This document shows, in pieces, positions 12,810 through 23,776 of a stretch of DNA of 64,000 nt. Position 1 is the stretch's first letter; every line of letters begins with the position of its first letter. This DNA comes from Anaspis maculata (taxonomy: Eukaryota; Arthropoda; Insecta; Coleoptera; Scraptiidae), in contig OX421968.1 in the NCBI GenBank assembly GCA_949128115.1, forward strand, positions 7,750,001 to 7,814,000. The letters are read 5' to 3'. The notes beneath the pieces were generated by a model. That model saw only the letters and a program-made list of their open reading frames with translations, searched no databases and had not been told where the DNA came from. The translations under genes were made by a program, and so were the position numbers.

Positions 12810-13277
12810 GTAAGTATATTTTTGCCCCCCCCCCCTGATTAGGGTGTTGTGTAATTTAATAATAATTGTACTCCACAGTCCCTCGCATTATCGAGCAAGA
12901 GCCACTGCCTCCGAGGAAAACCGAAATCAGCACACCAGTGCCCAAGGAACCGGGGCCAAGACCAACGGAAGATACAAGTGTCATAATGAATCCGAAATCA
13001 CCAGAAGATCGCCATACTTCGTTCTTTGCTCAGCCCGGAATTTTGGCAGGTTTGTGCCTTAGTTTGGTGGTTAACAAATTTCAATTAATTTTTCCCATGT
13101 GTTCCAGCTGTCATTGGAGGTGCCGTCGTCGGGCTCTTATGTGCAATTTTAGTGGTGATGTTCATCGTCTACAGAATGCGCAAAAAAGATGAAGGCTCGT
13201 ATGCGTTAGGAGAACCAAAACAATCCCCGACTGCCACGTCATATAGTAGGGGCAACAATAAGGAATTCTACGCCTGA
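12650..13277 (+). CDS. Sdc: Syndecan, last three coding exons (5' part outside or not recognised)
   Basis: Syndecan is a type I transmembrane heparan-sulfate proteoglycan that acts at the cell surface as a co-receptor and adhesion molecule, for example in Slit/Robo signalling in insects. Joined exons 12650-12809, 12879-13049 and 13108-13277 keep one frame across two short GT-AG introns. They encode Ser-Gly glycosaminoglycan sites in acidic context (YIEGSGVG, ESSGSGYGPDDED), a Pro-rich stalk, one transmembrane helix (VIGGAVVGLLCAILVVMFIVY), a basic juxtamembrane C1 motif (RMRKKDEGSYAL) and the invariant C-terminal EFYA that binds PDZ proteins such as syntenin. The upstream exons, including the signal peptide, are not recognised in the 12.6 kb before; syndecan genes usually have very long 5' introns. 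The C2 motif and transmembrane segment leave little doubt about identity. Confidence 0.95.
12879..13049 (+). CDS. Sdc: Syndecan exon: membrane-proximal ectodomain
   Basis: The exon is bounded by CTCCACAG and GTTTGT. It encodes a Pro/Glu-rich stalk (PRIIEQEPLPPRK … FFAQPGILA) leading into the transmembrane exon. Both boundaries split codons consistently with their neighbours. Confidence 0.92.
13108..13277 (+). CDS. Sdc: Syndecan terminal coding exon: TM helix and cytoplasmic tail
   Basis: After the acceptor GTGTTCCAG the exon encodes the transmembrane helix, the conserved C1 region, a short variable region (PKQSPTATSYSRGNN) and KEFYA followed by TGA at 13275-13277. The tail length is normal for an invertebrate syndecan. 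Confidence 0.95.
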
Positions 13278-13475
13278 AACTAGTGCTTTCAGAAAAGGAT
13301 ACAATAAGTTCATCGCCTGAGAATAGTGTTTTCAATACAAAAAAAAAAAGGACTTAATTTGACGATCTGCAGTGGGTTAGTCAGGCGGACATGATTGTTA
13401 GGGACTGAATCTCTGCTTGTAGTGCAGCTTCATTGTCAAATATAAACATTTTTAACAAGACATACTCATTAAACA

Positions 13476-13481
13476 AATAAA
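13476..13481 (+). promoter_or_regulatory. Proximal polyadenylation signal AATAAA (syndecan)
   Basis: A canonical hexamer about 200 nt after the syndecan stop codon, in an A-rich stretch. It could define the short 3'UTR form. Confidence 0.5.
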
Positions 13482-14056
13482 AAGAAAAACGCACATCATT
13501 AAGGAAAAAATTGCGTTTTATAACTTTCATTGTCTAGAAATACGTAATTTTCTTGTTTTTTCAGTAATTTTTCAGTAAAATTATTTTTTATAAAAATATT
13601 GAGAAAAAATAAATAGGATTCGGTCTAATTGCCAAAAACTGCCAATGGTGTGAGTGAACAGTTGGAATGTGTAATAAATATGATTTTTTAATAATCGTTT
13701 CCGAAATAAATGTCTGAAGTGATTAGTTTGTTCATCGCATCTACAATGGAATATGTATATACTATAATATAAATGTATCAAACAAAAAAACCTAAATGTT
13801 TTTCGTCCATTTCTATCTTTGGGTGTATAGTACAATTTTATGATGCAGCTAATGTTAATTTTGTATTAACCTATTATGTTTAATTTCTTTTTAAATGCTT
13901 TGACTGGTAATTATGATATTCCCTTTTTACAGTACTATATGCTCAAACTTTACTTAAAGGTACCTATTTAATATAGTAATAATTAAAGTAATAACAATAA
14001 TAATACAAAATGACTAAGTAACCCACATAGGAATTAGTAATGAATTGTGTTAGAAG

Positions 14057-14187
14057 TGGTGCAGAACTTTGCGTCGTTCATGCCAAAAAAGTCGAAATTT
14101 TGGCCATCTCTACATTCCGTTTCCATCGTGTTTTTTATTACTTTTATATTAATCTATTTCGCATGCATTGCGCAAAGTTCTGCACCA
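14057..14187 (+). repeat. Perfect 17-bp inverted repeat in syndecan 3'UTR
   Basis: TGGTGCAGAACTTTGCG at 14057-14073 is exactly complementary to CGCAAAGTTCTGCACCA at 14171-14187. CATGC/GCATG blocks extend the stem inward after mismatches. In RNA this would close a loop of about 97 nt. It may be a small MITE or a structured UTR element. Confidence 0.7.
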
Positions 14188-14454
14188 AAACTGTGAATTG
14201 AAGAAATTCAGCACCATTTGTTCGGTGTACTGAAATTTCGTTATACTTTTTATTTTGCCAATATGTTGCTCTGCAGGTCACCTAGTGTAAATATAATAGT
14301 AGGCATTGCAACTGTTCTAAAAACTGATAATCTAGTGAATGCAATATACACAAGCACTGCATACTATTATGAAAAATGAAAAAAACATACATATATGAAG
14401 TACATTATATCATTCGCGATATAGTGCATGTACGTTCTTATATGTGTGTTGAAT

Positions 14455-14512
14455 GTGTGGGTGTTTGTGTGTGTGTGCGCGTGTGTGTCTGTATGTATGT
14501 AATGTATGTGCA
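14455..14512 (+). repeat. TG/TATG-rich microsatellite
   Basis: An imperfect TG run (GTGTTTGTGTGTGTGTGCGC …) grades into TATG/TGTA repeats. It lies inside the probable syndecan 3'UTR. Confidence 0.85.
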
Positions 14513-14733
14513 AGTACCATTTTGATGATATTTTGCAAATAATGGAGCAAACTGTTTCTTCTATATTATTTATTTAACCATTTATGTTGATTGGGCAAAT
14601 TTTTATTATTAATATATGACTCATAGGTATATCTTTAATAGTTCAGTAACATTTTTTATTATACATGATTGTAGCTCTTGGATAACAATTGTATAGTATT
14701 AATTAGAATAATGTGTACAATCCGGTTGTAAAT

Positions 14734-14739
14734 AATAAA
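14734..14739 (+). promoter_or_regulatory. Distal polyadenylation signal AATAAA (syndecan)
   Basis: The hexamer lies in AATAATAAATG at the end of the AT-rich UTR-like stretch, just before repeat DNA begins. It is the likely main 3' end if the long UTR is used. Confidence 0.5.
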
Positions 14740-14946
14740 TGAAACCCTGACATAATCTTCTGATATTCTACCTAAAAGCCCCCAGTTTCATATAAAATAA
14801 AAAGAGCTGTCCATATATATCCATCACAAAAGGCTTTCTGTATAAATTGTTCAACAATAATTGGAACTAGGTGGACCCGTAGGCTACGCCCCACGCTCTT
14901 TCAGTCAAGAATTCCTTATTGAAGAACAGGTCAGATCGAAATATAT

Positions 14947-17900
14947 ACAGGTGTCCCTAAATTAGCCTGCCATACTTCAGCAGCAGATTCTACGATCAAA
15001 AATAAGAAAAAAAGTGTCCATAAACTTGGGCCGAAAAATGCTTCATAGGGGAGCTACAGCCCCCTGAAGGTGGGTCCCTGAAGATGGTTTTTATTTAATA
15101 TCTCCGAAACTAGTTGGAGCAAATATTTAGATGAAATTCGGCACATACTCAGAAGCTTCTATGCTGAACAGGATGGGGTAAACGTCATTTAAAAAATTGG
15201 CCCGGAAGTGGGGTAACTTGTTAGGAGTTGGGGTAACAATTACCCAAACTTTTTTGTGTATGTTTTTTCAAGATTTTATGCAAAATTATGCAATTGCAGG
15301 GTGTTTTAACAGAAAAAAGGTGCTCCTGTTGAACTTTGATAGCTTGCCTCATTTTCGAGTAAAATCGTTTTGAAGTTCTTTTGCAGGCTGAAGAATCGAA
15401 TTTGTGAACGATGTACTTTTTTTTTGTTCCAAATCAGCCCTGAGTATTTCATAAGCGTATTCTACGACCAAAAATGTGAAACAAGTTCCTATGAACATAA
15501 GCCGAAAAATGCTTTATAAGGGGGCTGCAACCCCCTGAATATGTGCCCCTGAAGATGGTTTTCATTTATTACTTCCGAAACTAGCTAGGACAAAATGACG
15601 AAATTCAGCACATTCACTTAAATTCTTAATGCTTAATAAGATGGGGTAAAAATCAATAAAAAAAATTGGCCAGGGTTGGGGTAACTTGGAAAGAAGCGGG
15701 GTAAAAATTACCCCAACTTTCTTGTGTGTAATTTGTTTTAGAATTCCATGCAAAATTATGACATTTCAGTGAGCTTTTACGAAAACAATCTACTCTTATT
15801 GAACTTCGATAGCTTGCCCCTCTTTCGAATAAAATCGTATTGAAATTTTCTGCAAGCTGAAGAATCGAATTTGTGGACAACCGACTTTTTTCTGGTTCCA
15901 AAAATTAGCCCCGGGAATTAGGAATACCCCGGTTCCTTAAGCGTTTTTTACGCAATCCACAACCAAAAATGAGAAAAAAGTTTCGATGAACATAGGCCGA
16001 AAAATGCGTTATAAGGGGGTCTTCTGCCCCCTTAAATGTGTGTCCCTAAAGATGGTTCTTATTTATTACCTACCTCCAAAACTATCTAGGGCAAAATGAC
16101 AAAATTTAGCCCATGCACGAAAATTTTGATGCTCAATAAGATGGAGTAAAAATCGATGGAAAAAATTACCCGGAAGTGGAGGTGGGGTAACTCGGGAAGA
16201 AGCGGGATAAAAATTACCCCAACTTTTGTGTGTGTGTTTTCTCAGGAGTTTGTGCAAAATTATGAAATATCACCCGTTTTCGAGTAGAATCGTTTTGAAA
16301 TTTCTTGCAGGCTGGAGAATCGAATTTGTGGACGATCGAATTTGAAAAAGTCACCATGAACATAGGCCGAAAAATGCTCTATAACGAGGCTACGCAGCCC
16401 CCGAACAGGGGCTGTAGCTCCCTTATTGTGAAGTATTTTTGACCTATGATCAGGAGGAATTTTCTTCGTGGTTTTAGCCGTAGAATACGCCTATGGAATA
16501 CTTAGGGCTGATTTTAAAACCAGAAAGAAGTCGGTCTCGTAAAACACTGGAATTTCATAATTTTGCACGAAATCTTGGAAAAAGTTGAACACAAAAAAAC
16601 TTGGGGTGATTTTTACCCAGGTTCTTCCCGAGTTACCTCATCCTCGGGTAAATGTTTTCAATGATCTTTACTCCATCTTACCAACCATAAAAATAGAGTA
16701 TTGTTACGAGCGGCGATGTCGTACATATAGGTAAACACTCGATGTTTCTGGATCTTTCCACCATTAGATCGCAGTGTAGAAGTCTGGAGCGATCTCGTGC
16801 ATTCCAGAGCGTTCGTGTATGTGAACCCAATGGGGAGACTCGAACGTTCGATCAAGGCACATCAGTCCACTTTGGCGGAGGCGCAGATTCCAGAACACAT
16901 GGAAAGCATACGGGTAACATGTGCGATTATTCAGGAATGATCTAGAAACCGCATATGCCAGGCCACCATGGAATTTGCTGGAAGCAGACAGAAACTTCGG
17001 GAACATTATTCGGAGGCCTTATATAAGGCGTCAGCCGGCAGCTCGCGGCAGTATTGAATAAGTAGGCGAAGAGTTATAACGAGCGAAGTACCTGCGACAT
17101 AATTCCAAGCGATAATTGTTGGCATTTATTGTAGTAGTACGCCGAAATAAACAGTGTGTGTTCTAAAACAAACGTCTCAATTATATTCGAACCCGTACGC
17201 GAAATATCGTAACAGTATTATACTTTTGAAAAAAATAATTTTTTACGATGGAATCAGAAACTATATTGAAAAATAACTGACCCGTATTTTTTTATTCAGC
17301 CAAAAATTGTATCGTTTGGCCGCAATAAATAAACGAAATTCCTATATTCTGCCTATTTCTGACGTCATTTACACAGGCAGTATAGGCGGTGACTCGCTGT
17401 GACGTCAGAACTAGTTGATGTTATTTATTTATTGCGCCCAAACGATACAGTTTTTGACTGAATAAAAAAACACGGGTCAATTATTTTTCAATGTAGTTTC
17501 CAATTCTATCAAAAATTTTTTTTAGTATAATACTCCATTTTAGTGTACCTATGTGCTAAGTTCCGTCACTCGTTCCGTCATTTTGTCCTAACTAGTTTCG
17601 GAGGTGATAAATGAAAGCCATTTTCAGGGGGCACACATTTAGAGGGTGGTAGCCCCCTTATAAGGCATTTTTCGGTTAATGTTCATAAGAACTTTTTTCT
17701 TATTTTTAGTTGTAGAATACGCTCATGAAATATTCAAGGCTGATTTTGGAACCAGAAAAAAGTCTATCGTCCACAAATTCTCGATTATTCAGCATGCAAA
17801 CAAAATTCAAAATGATTTCACTCAAAAATGAGGCACGCTATCGAGTTTAACAAGAGCACCTTTTCTCCGTAAAATACCCTGAAATTTCATAATTTTGCAT

Positions 17901-18216
17901 AAATCTTGAAAAAAACATACACAAAAAAGTTGGGGTAATTTTTACCCCACCTCCTAACAAGTTACCCCACTCCCTGGCAAATTTTTCAAATGACTCTCAC
18001 TCCATTCTGTTTAGCATAAAAACTTCTGAGTATGTGCCAAATCTCATCATGTTGCTCCAACTAGTTTCGGAGATATTAAATAAAATCCACCTTCAGGGAC
18101 CCACTTTTCGGGGGCTTACGAAGCATTTTTTGACCCAAGTTTATAAAACTTTTTTTTAATTTTTGATCGTAGAATCTGCTGCTGAAGTATGGCAGGCTAA
18201 TTTAGGGACACCCTGT
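14947..18216. mobile_element. 3.3-kb foldback element with ~450-bp internal tandem units
   Basis: The left end ACAGGTGTCCCTAAATTAGC mirrors GCTAATTTAGGGACACCCTGT at the right end. The left arm contains about three direct, diverged copies of one ~450-bp unit (near 14985, 15455 and 15955). Each has the CGAAAAATGC, CCCCTGAA, GAAACTAG and GGGGTAA…TTACCCCAACTTT blocks. The right arm carries inverted copies (16385-16690 and 17575-18190). A solo LTR (16702-17214) interrupts it. No protein is encoded. Confidence 0.85.
16702..17214 (+). mobile_element. Solo LTR, probably Ty3/gypsy type
   Basis: The segment starts TGTTACGAGC and ends ATCGTAACA (TG…CA) and is flanked by a direct 4-bp duplication GTAT (16698-16701 and 17215-17218). 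Inside are a TATA box in CCTTATATAAGG (17017-17028) and AATAAA at 17146-17151, in the U3-R-U5 order of a promoter-bearing LTR. There is no internal retroviral-like coding region, so recombination between two LTRs has removed the body. A diverged relative lies on the minus strand at 23936-24230. Confidence 0.88.
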
Positions 18217-18231
18217 ATACAGGGTGTTTCA

Positions 18232-19256
18232 AATTTAAATCGCGTCCTTTCAGGAAATAATGGTAAACTTCAAAAGAAGTCGACTTTTTCAAAAAAATAT
18301 ATGTCAGAAACGAATAATAACGGAGGTATAGGCGTTCAAAGTTGAACTTAAAAAATCGATTTTTCGTCATAGGTTTGGAGCTTCTCAACCGATTTTGTTC
18401 AAATTTGAATTAAAGCTTACTGAAATAAGTCTGTATCGAACAATAATAATAACGCGTTCTATCAAAAATTTACAGGGGCGTGGATAATGGGGGGGTGTTC
18501 CCGCTTTTTCACCCCATATTTTTAATTCTCTCAAGTAATTTGGTAAACTGTTCATATTTTTTAATTCTACGTCCAATTTGGAAGGAAAAGTTACTCTTGC
18601 AATATTTTGATTAGAGGCTTCGTTCTCGAGATATTTGCGCTTGAAACTTCAGAAAACATCCCGAAAACACCACTTTCAAAGGCCTACAAATTTAAATCCA
18701 AGATAACTAATGATTCCTTTATTGAAATAGGTTTTCTATGTGTTTTAAGTTGCTAAACCATGAGTTTTTCTAAGAAACGAAAAGTTTTCAGGAAAAACAT
18801 TTTTTGGCTCTTGAAGTGGATATTTTGATGTGTTCCGAAGTTTCAAACCCAAACATCTTGAAAACGAAGTCTCTAATAAAAATTTTGCAAAGGTAATTTT
18901 TCATTTGAAATTGAACGTAAAATTCAAAAATGCGAACAATCTACAAAATAACCTCAAGGGGTAAATAATAGAGGTGAAAAAGCGGAGGCATTATCCACGC
19001 CCCTGAAAAATTTCAATGGACCGCGTTACTATCGTTAGATACCTCGTTAGAAACAGACTTAATTTAGTAAGCTTCGGTTCAAATTTGAGCAGAATCGGTT
19101 CAGAAGTTTGAACGTTATAACGAAAAATCGATTTTAAATGTTCAACCTTGAACGCCTATATCTCCATTATTATTATCGTTTCTGACATATATTTTTTCGG
19201 GAAAGTCTACTTTTTTTGACGTCTCCCATCATTTTCTGAGAGAACGCGATTTAAAT
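18232..19256. mobile_element. Foldback element, ends TTTAAATCGCG
   Basis: The left end (TTTAAATCGCGTCCTTTCAG) is mirrored at 19240-19256. Inner blocks (TATATGTCAGAAACGA, CAGGGGCGTGGATAAT) are mirrored as well. It starts immediately after the previous element, separated by a CAGGGTGT end. A close relative, split by a later insertion, lies at 26130-27790. Confidence 0.8.
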
Positions 19257-19265
19257 CTAGTAACC

Positions 19266-19825
19266 TTGCATAATACTTTGGGAGGTGATTCCTCTCAGAA
19301 AAATAATTCGAAAAGTAAGAGTGGAATTTTTTCCTCAAGTGCTCCCTAAGGGAGTTGCAGTGGTGCAAAGGTGCAAATTGCAACAAAGTTTTTAATTATT
19401 TGCTCAAGGACTGTCAAAGGTACAAGCTTCAAACTTAATATTTTCGATAGACTCGTTCAATCCAAAACTTTTTTCCTCTTGCATTTTTTCTGTAGAATTC
19501 ACCGTTCTGAAGTAAAAGTGAAAGAACACGAACGTGTCTAGAACAATTTTCAACATAATCTTAATCTCCTCTAATTTCACTATACCACTGGTTAGATTTG
19601 TTTAAAACTTTGCATGTACATTTGCACTGTTGAGAAACTTCACTAGACTAAATTTGAAGTTCCCACCTTTAACGGTTTCACAGCAAATAATTGAGAACTT
19701 TGTTTTACTGCGAACCTTTGAGGGGCTGTAAGTCCCTTTGGAATGACTTCAGGAAAAAATGTTACGTTTACTTTTCGACTTATTTTCTTGAGAGGAACCA
19801 CTTCCCGAAGTATTATGCAATGTCA
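19266..19825. mobile_element. Foldback element
   Basis: TTGCATAATACTTTGGGAGG at the left pairs with CCCGAAGTATTATGCAATG at the right, and the arms extend inward through the GAGAGGAA/TTCCTCTC block and the CTTTGTTGCAATTTGC-like region. ACACCCTGTATA follows at once. There is no coding capacity. Confidence 0.7.
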
Positions 19826-19976
19826 CCGAAACACCCTGTATATCGAGCTGTATATATAAAAAAAAACTGTGATACATGTCCGAAACAATCTGACGTTCGA
19901 AGAATACCAACTTTCCCCTATTAAAGGGTATTTACCTACCTAGAACATCATTGTGGTTTGTGAAGAAAGGCCTTAA

Positions 19977-20782
19977 GGCAGCAGTCACACTGGAGCCATC
20001 ACCACCCACTACCACCCACCACCACCCAGCAAAATAATCCGCCCTGGTCTCACTGAGCCACCGTCCATCGTCCACCGTTAACCACCGTGTCCCCCTCCTG
20101 AATTTGACATAATCCTGTTTTATATAATCCGTACTACAATTCTGTAGCGAAAGTTGCCTAAAAACCACGATTTTAGGCAACATTCGCTACATCAATGTAC
20201 TGCGGAATGTATTTCATACTCCCAGGGAATTTTCTCACACGATTCAAGAATAGCGGCCCAGCTCATGACAAGATTGACAAGTTCTCTGATTGCAATGATT
20301 TCGTCTGATAACTCAGATATCGACGAAGTTGTAGCTTTATACCACATTTCCAAAAAATCCGTAAAAAACGCCGGAACATATGGGTGCGTCAAATGTTTCT
20401 CGATAAGAGAACAACTAGGAGAATTTCATCAATTAGTGCCACAGCTTGTTGATGATGAAGAACAATTTTACAGTTATTACCGTATGAACAAGAAATGCTA
20501 CAATTTGTTAGTGACAAAAGTGAAACCTTTGTTCTCTTCGGGACATACACATTGTATGTTGTATGTATGCACAAAATGTTTGTTCTGCATGCGCATCAAG
20601 ATGCGCATTGTTAACCACCGACCACTGACCACCACTTTGGAAATTTCAAACACATGGCCACCGGTAGTCACTGGGCGGTGGTAAGAGGTGGCTGCAGTGT
20701 GACCAGCATCATTACATTGCGTGCGTTTGATTTTTGGTTGATGGTAGTGGGTGGTGGTGGGTGGCTCAGTGTGACTGCTGCC
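19977..20782 (+). mobile_element. Internally deleted PIF/Harbinger-like element
   Basis: The element has 16-bp TIRs GGCAGCAGTCACACTG (left) and their reverse complement ending at 20782, followed inward by CACCACCCACTACC-type subterminal repeats on both sides. A TAA precedes the left end but the right flank is ACA, so no intact 3-bp TSD remains. It retains only an N-terminal transposase piece and cannot move by itself. Confidence 0.75.
20265..20545 (+). pseudogene. Harbinger transposase, N-terminal fragment
   Basis: The open frame encodes the acidic N-terminus (SSDNSDIDEVVAL) followed by a block of the form GEFHQLVPQL..DEEQFYSYYRM, which is characteristic of the region just before the DDE domain in PIF/Harbinger and HARBI1 proteins. 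The DDE catalytic domain is absent; the frame runs into the right subterminal repeats. It is a decayed fragment, not a functional gene. Confidence 0.75.
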
Positions 20783-21311
20783 ACAACACATACCTGCTCC
20801 ACAATGAAGTTGTCGCCACCAAAAAAATGGCTTGACTTCGACGGCCAATAACTTTCGATAGTTTCGATTGCCAAAAGTGATTTCCATTCTGTTTATTGCG
20901 TTTACTAGCCCAATCTATCCTCAACATATCCTGTAATTGTGAATATCAAGAAACTGCATGTAACATTTATACAGGGCGATATGTAAAAGGGTGAAAAATT
21001 GCGACAACTTCATCGAAGCCCCATTTGCAAAAAAAATATTTTTATTCCAAAGTGAAAATCACGAGGAAAATCATGAGGTGTGATGATGCTTTGTCTCGAA
21101 ACGGTTTTGGAAACCTATATTTCAGCGTCACGACACGGACACGTCAAGTCACTCCAACAATGCCGAGACCTGTGTATGAATTTTCAAGAATTTTTTTAAT
21201 CGCCCGGTAACCATAACTACACGGCGTCAGCCATGGTGGCGGCGCCGGCGGTAGCTACCAATGTTTAGTAGTTCCAGAGGCCCCCGCTGATATCGCCTAC
21301 CGAGTCGCAAT
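20783..21311. other. Non-coding, no recognised feature
   Basis: No gene is seen. A GC-rich patch (GGTGGCGGCGCCGGCGG near 21235) resembles the GC-rich block on the other side of the hAT element that follows; both are probably parts of one older repeat split by that insertion. Confidence 0.4.
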
Positions 21312-22079
21312 CAGTGACGGATTAACCAATAGGCTAAGTAGGCTGCAACCTAGGGCGCCTCGATAAAATGGGGCGCCGACCGAGGCGAAAAATAAGAAAA
21401 ACCATAAATTCACGAAAATTTTTGTAGTTTAATGTTCCATATTGTTGCGGGCCAGCTAGAAAAGTTGGAAAGGTACTTTCCGGCATCCACTCCCAAGTGA
21501 AGAAATGCTATGGAAAAAATAAATCGAAATGCTGGCAACTAATAAATAATGAATAAAATAATTGAATCTCATTATAGGGTAACTACCTAAGCACCTTTGC
21601 TTATGAAAAAACTGGTAACTGTACTCGAAAGTGAACCGTTGAAAAGGTGGAAGGTCTTTGCCCCACGGCGCCGGCGTAAGACACCGGAAAAAAGGTTGTA
21701 TTTTCGTTTATAGCCAAGCGACGAAGCGAATGAATGTCACCCACTATCATTGAAATAACATAAAATGACTTTTTCCAAGGAGACAGACCGTTACCAATAT
21801 ATAGAAATGGAAATCACCTGCCCACAGGCTGAAAAGGTCTATTCAGTCACTAATGGTCACTAGTGTTTCACACTTTACATACCTACTCACAGTGTGCTAC
21901 TCTATGATTGTATTAGTTTTGTTCTGTTTTTAAATAGCCTATACATTTTTAATTTCAATCTTCGAAAATTGAAGAAAAATCTAGGTGGATTTTTTTCATT
22001 AATTGTTGTAGTTCCAAAAGTGAAGGGGGGGGGCGAAATGAATCAGCCTAGGGCGCCACTGCTTTTTAATCCTGCACTG
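21312..22079. mobile_element. Non-autonomous hAT element, TSD GTCGCAAT
   Basis: A perfect 8-bp direct duplication GTCGCAAT flanks it (21304-21311 and 22080-22087). The imperfect TIRs begin CAGTGACGGATTAA and CAGTGCAGGATTAA. An internal inverted CTAGGGCGCC block lies near each end. No transposase remains in the 768 bp. Confidence 0.88.
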
Positions 22080-22087
22080 GTCGCAAT

Positions 22088-22800
22088 ACTTAATACCGTA
22101 ATACTTAATCAAGCAATACCATACGTTGTAACCGGTTCGAAATTCCCGCGCCAGAGCGTGGCAAGGGATCAGCTTGGCTGCGGCGATGGTGGCGCCGCCT
22201 GGCGGGACGCCTAGTGAGTCGAGTTTTTGGGGCGAAAAAGCAAAAGAAGAGATGAGCGAGTAGCTCCATAAACGATAAGCCCCGTCCGGGGGCACAGCCG
22301 CTTGAGATCAACGCCCAGACCAGCTCCAGCTTGGCGCCGCTGCTTATGCGGCCCCGTGGGTAAAAGAACTCGCCAGAAACGTTCCTGCCGTCCATCGTTG
22401 AAAATTTCGTCATCACCTCTGCCTGTGGGGCCTACCGACCGGCTGGAAAACTTCATGGGGGCTTCACCGTCGCAGCAGTCGAACTCTTCACTTCCTCGCC
22501 GAACTGTTTGACCTGGGGAAGAACTTCGTGAAGATGGCGCCCACATTCTAACATCAATACCCGCCGCATAGAACTCCCAAACGCTGCGGCATTCCCCAGG
22601 TCAGTATACAGTGGCCGAGACTCCGTCAGGCTGGGCTTCTTCTACGTTCGGCCTAGAAACTCACCTACCACAGTACTCGAACCATCATCGTCGATCCCGG
22701 ATGAGTAATACGTTTTGATTTTGTTTATTGTGCCATTTTATTCTTTTACTTACATAACACACCCTCTTTCAAAATTATTTGTGTACATACACTGATCGCC
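22088..22800. other. GC-rich block of unknown origin
   Basis: About 600 bp (22120-22710) is far richer in GC and CpG than the surroundings. Overlapping open frames exist on both strands but none resembles a known protein. A short inverted repeat GACCTGGGGAA…TTCCCCAGGTC lies at about 22509-22603. It could be part of an LTR or a 5' untranslated leader of a mobile element, or transferred DNA. Confidence 0.35.
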
Positions 22801-22950
22801 ACGCCATTTTAATATACTTGTTAAATTGTTCAAATGGCTTTCACCTTACCTAGCCCAATTCACACACCCATCCTTCTCCCAAACCACAACCCGCTCTACG
22901 CTTCTAGCCGGCAACGAGTCCAGGGCTTGTACCTGGGTGATGGTCATAAG

Positions 22951-23464
22951 TAGAGAGCGGATTTATAATTTTTTACATGTTCTATTCGCTAAGTTGGATG
23001 CAACTGTCGACTTGCAGCTTGACGTTTCCATCTATAAAGAACCTAAATACCAAGTCTTATTTCGCATATAATTTATTATTTTGACTTTTTATCGCATACA
23101 AATTGATAGTCCATATAATCGCATATAGCCGCATATTTAGTCCATATTTTTGCACATAACTGAATATTTGTCACTATTTTGGCAATTTTATCTATATGTG
23201 CGAGAAAATCACGATATTTTGATTTCAAGGAAAAAAATAATTCAAAATTTTCGAAGAATTTTTTTTTTTTACTTTGATGGTCAAAGTTGGTTGGTTGGTT
23301 TTACAAGTAAATGTTGTATTTTTCACTATTCTTGCAGCTTATATCACATATTCACTCGCATATATTGCTCTATTTGAACATTTTCACCGCATATTTTGAT
23401 ACTTTTTAAGCGCATATAAACTGCATATTTTGGACTTTTTTACCGCATATAAATCCGCTCTCTA
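22951..23464. mobile_element. hAT MITE family 'GCATAT', copy 1, TSD GTCATAAG
   Basis: The 514-bp element has 17-bp TIRs TAGAGAGCGGATTTATA and a perfect 8-bp TSD GTCATAAG (22943-22950, 23465-23472). It is crowded with CGCATAT/GCATAT motifs, especially towards both ends. A second copy of the same length lies at 63042-63555. It has no coding capacity. Confidence 0.93.
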
Positions 23465-23776
23465 GTCATAAGCGACCACCCCCAGCCCTTCTCCCACAGA
23501 GAGAACCGCTCCACCACTACCTTTTGGAGTGGAAAGGTTACAACGTATCAGCGTCATTTAGACACACACTACCAATTGGGCAAGCTATTTGGTACGAAGG
23601 CGTCTAGAGGACATATGGAAAAAAGAAATTATACTTTATATACTTCACATGTCTTCGGATGATGCGAACACTCCACACACAACGATCATGTAAAAAAAGC
23701 GACAAGGCTTGTTCAACTTGATAACCTTAGTTCCTTAACGAACTAAGGTAAACGAATAAGTAAACGAAAATGATGT

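Larger units (their letters stand above)
13278..14760 (+). other. Probable long 3'UTR of syndecan
   Basis: This AT-rich, non-coding stretch follows the syndecan stop codon and contains AATAAA at 13476-13481 and again at 14734-14739. The extent is inferred from the distal signal; the proximal one would give a UTR of about 200 nt. It contains a 17-bp inverted repeat (14057-14187) and a TG microsatellite. Confidence 0.6.

Noticed and set aside
20498..20887. 129-codon minus-strand frame
   Set aside because: It is antisense to the Harbinger fragment and its GT-rich subterminal repeats.
22211..22546. Minus-strand 111-codon frame in the GC-rich block
   Set aside because: GC-rich DNA has few stops; overlapping frames on both strands and no family match make coding unlikely.
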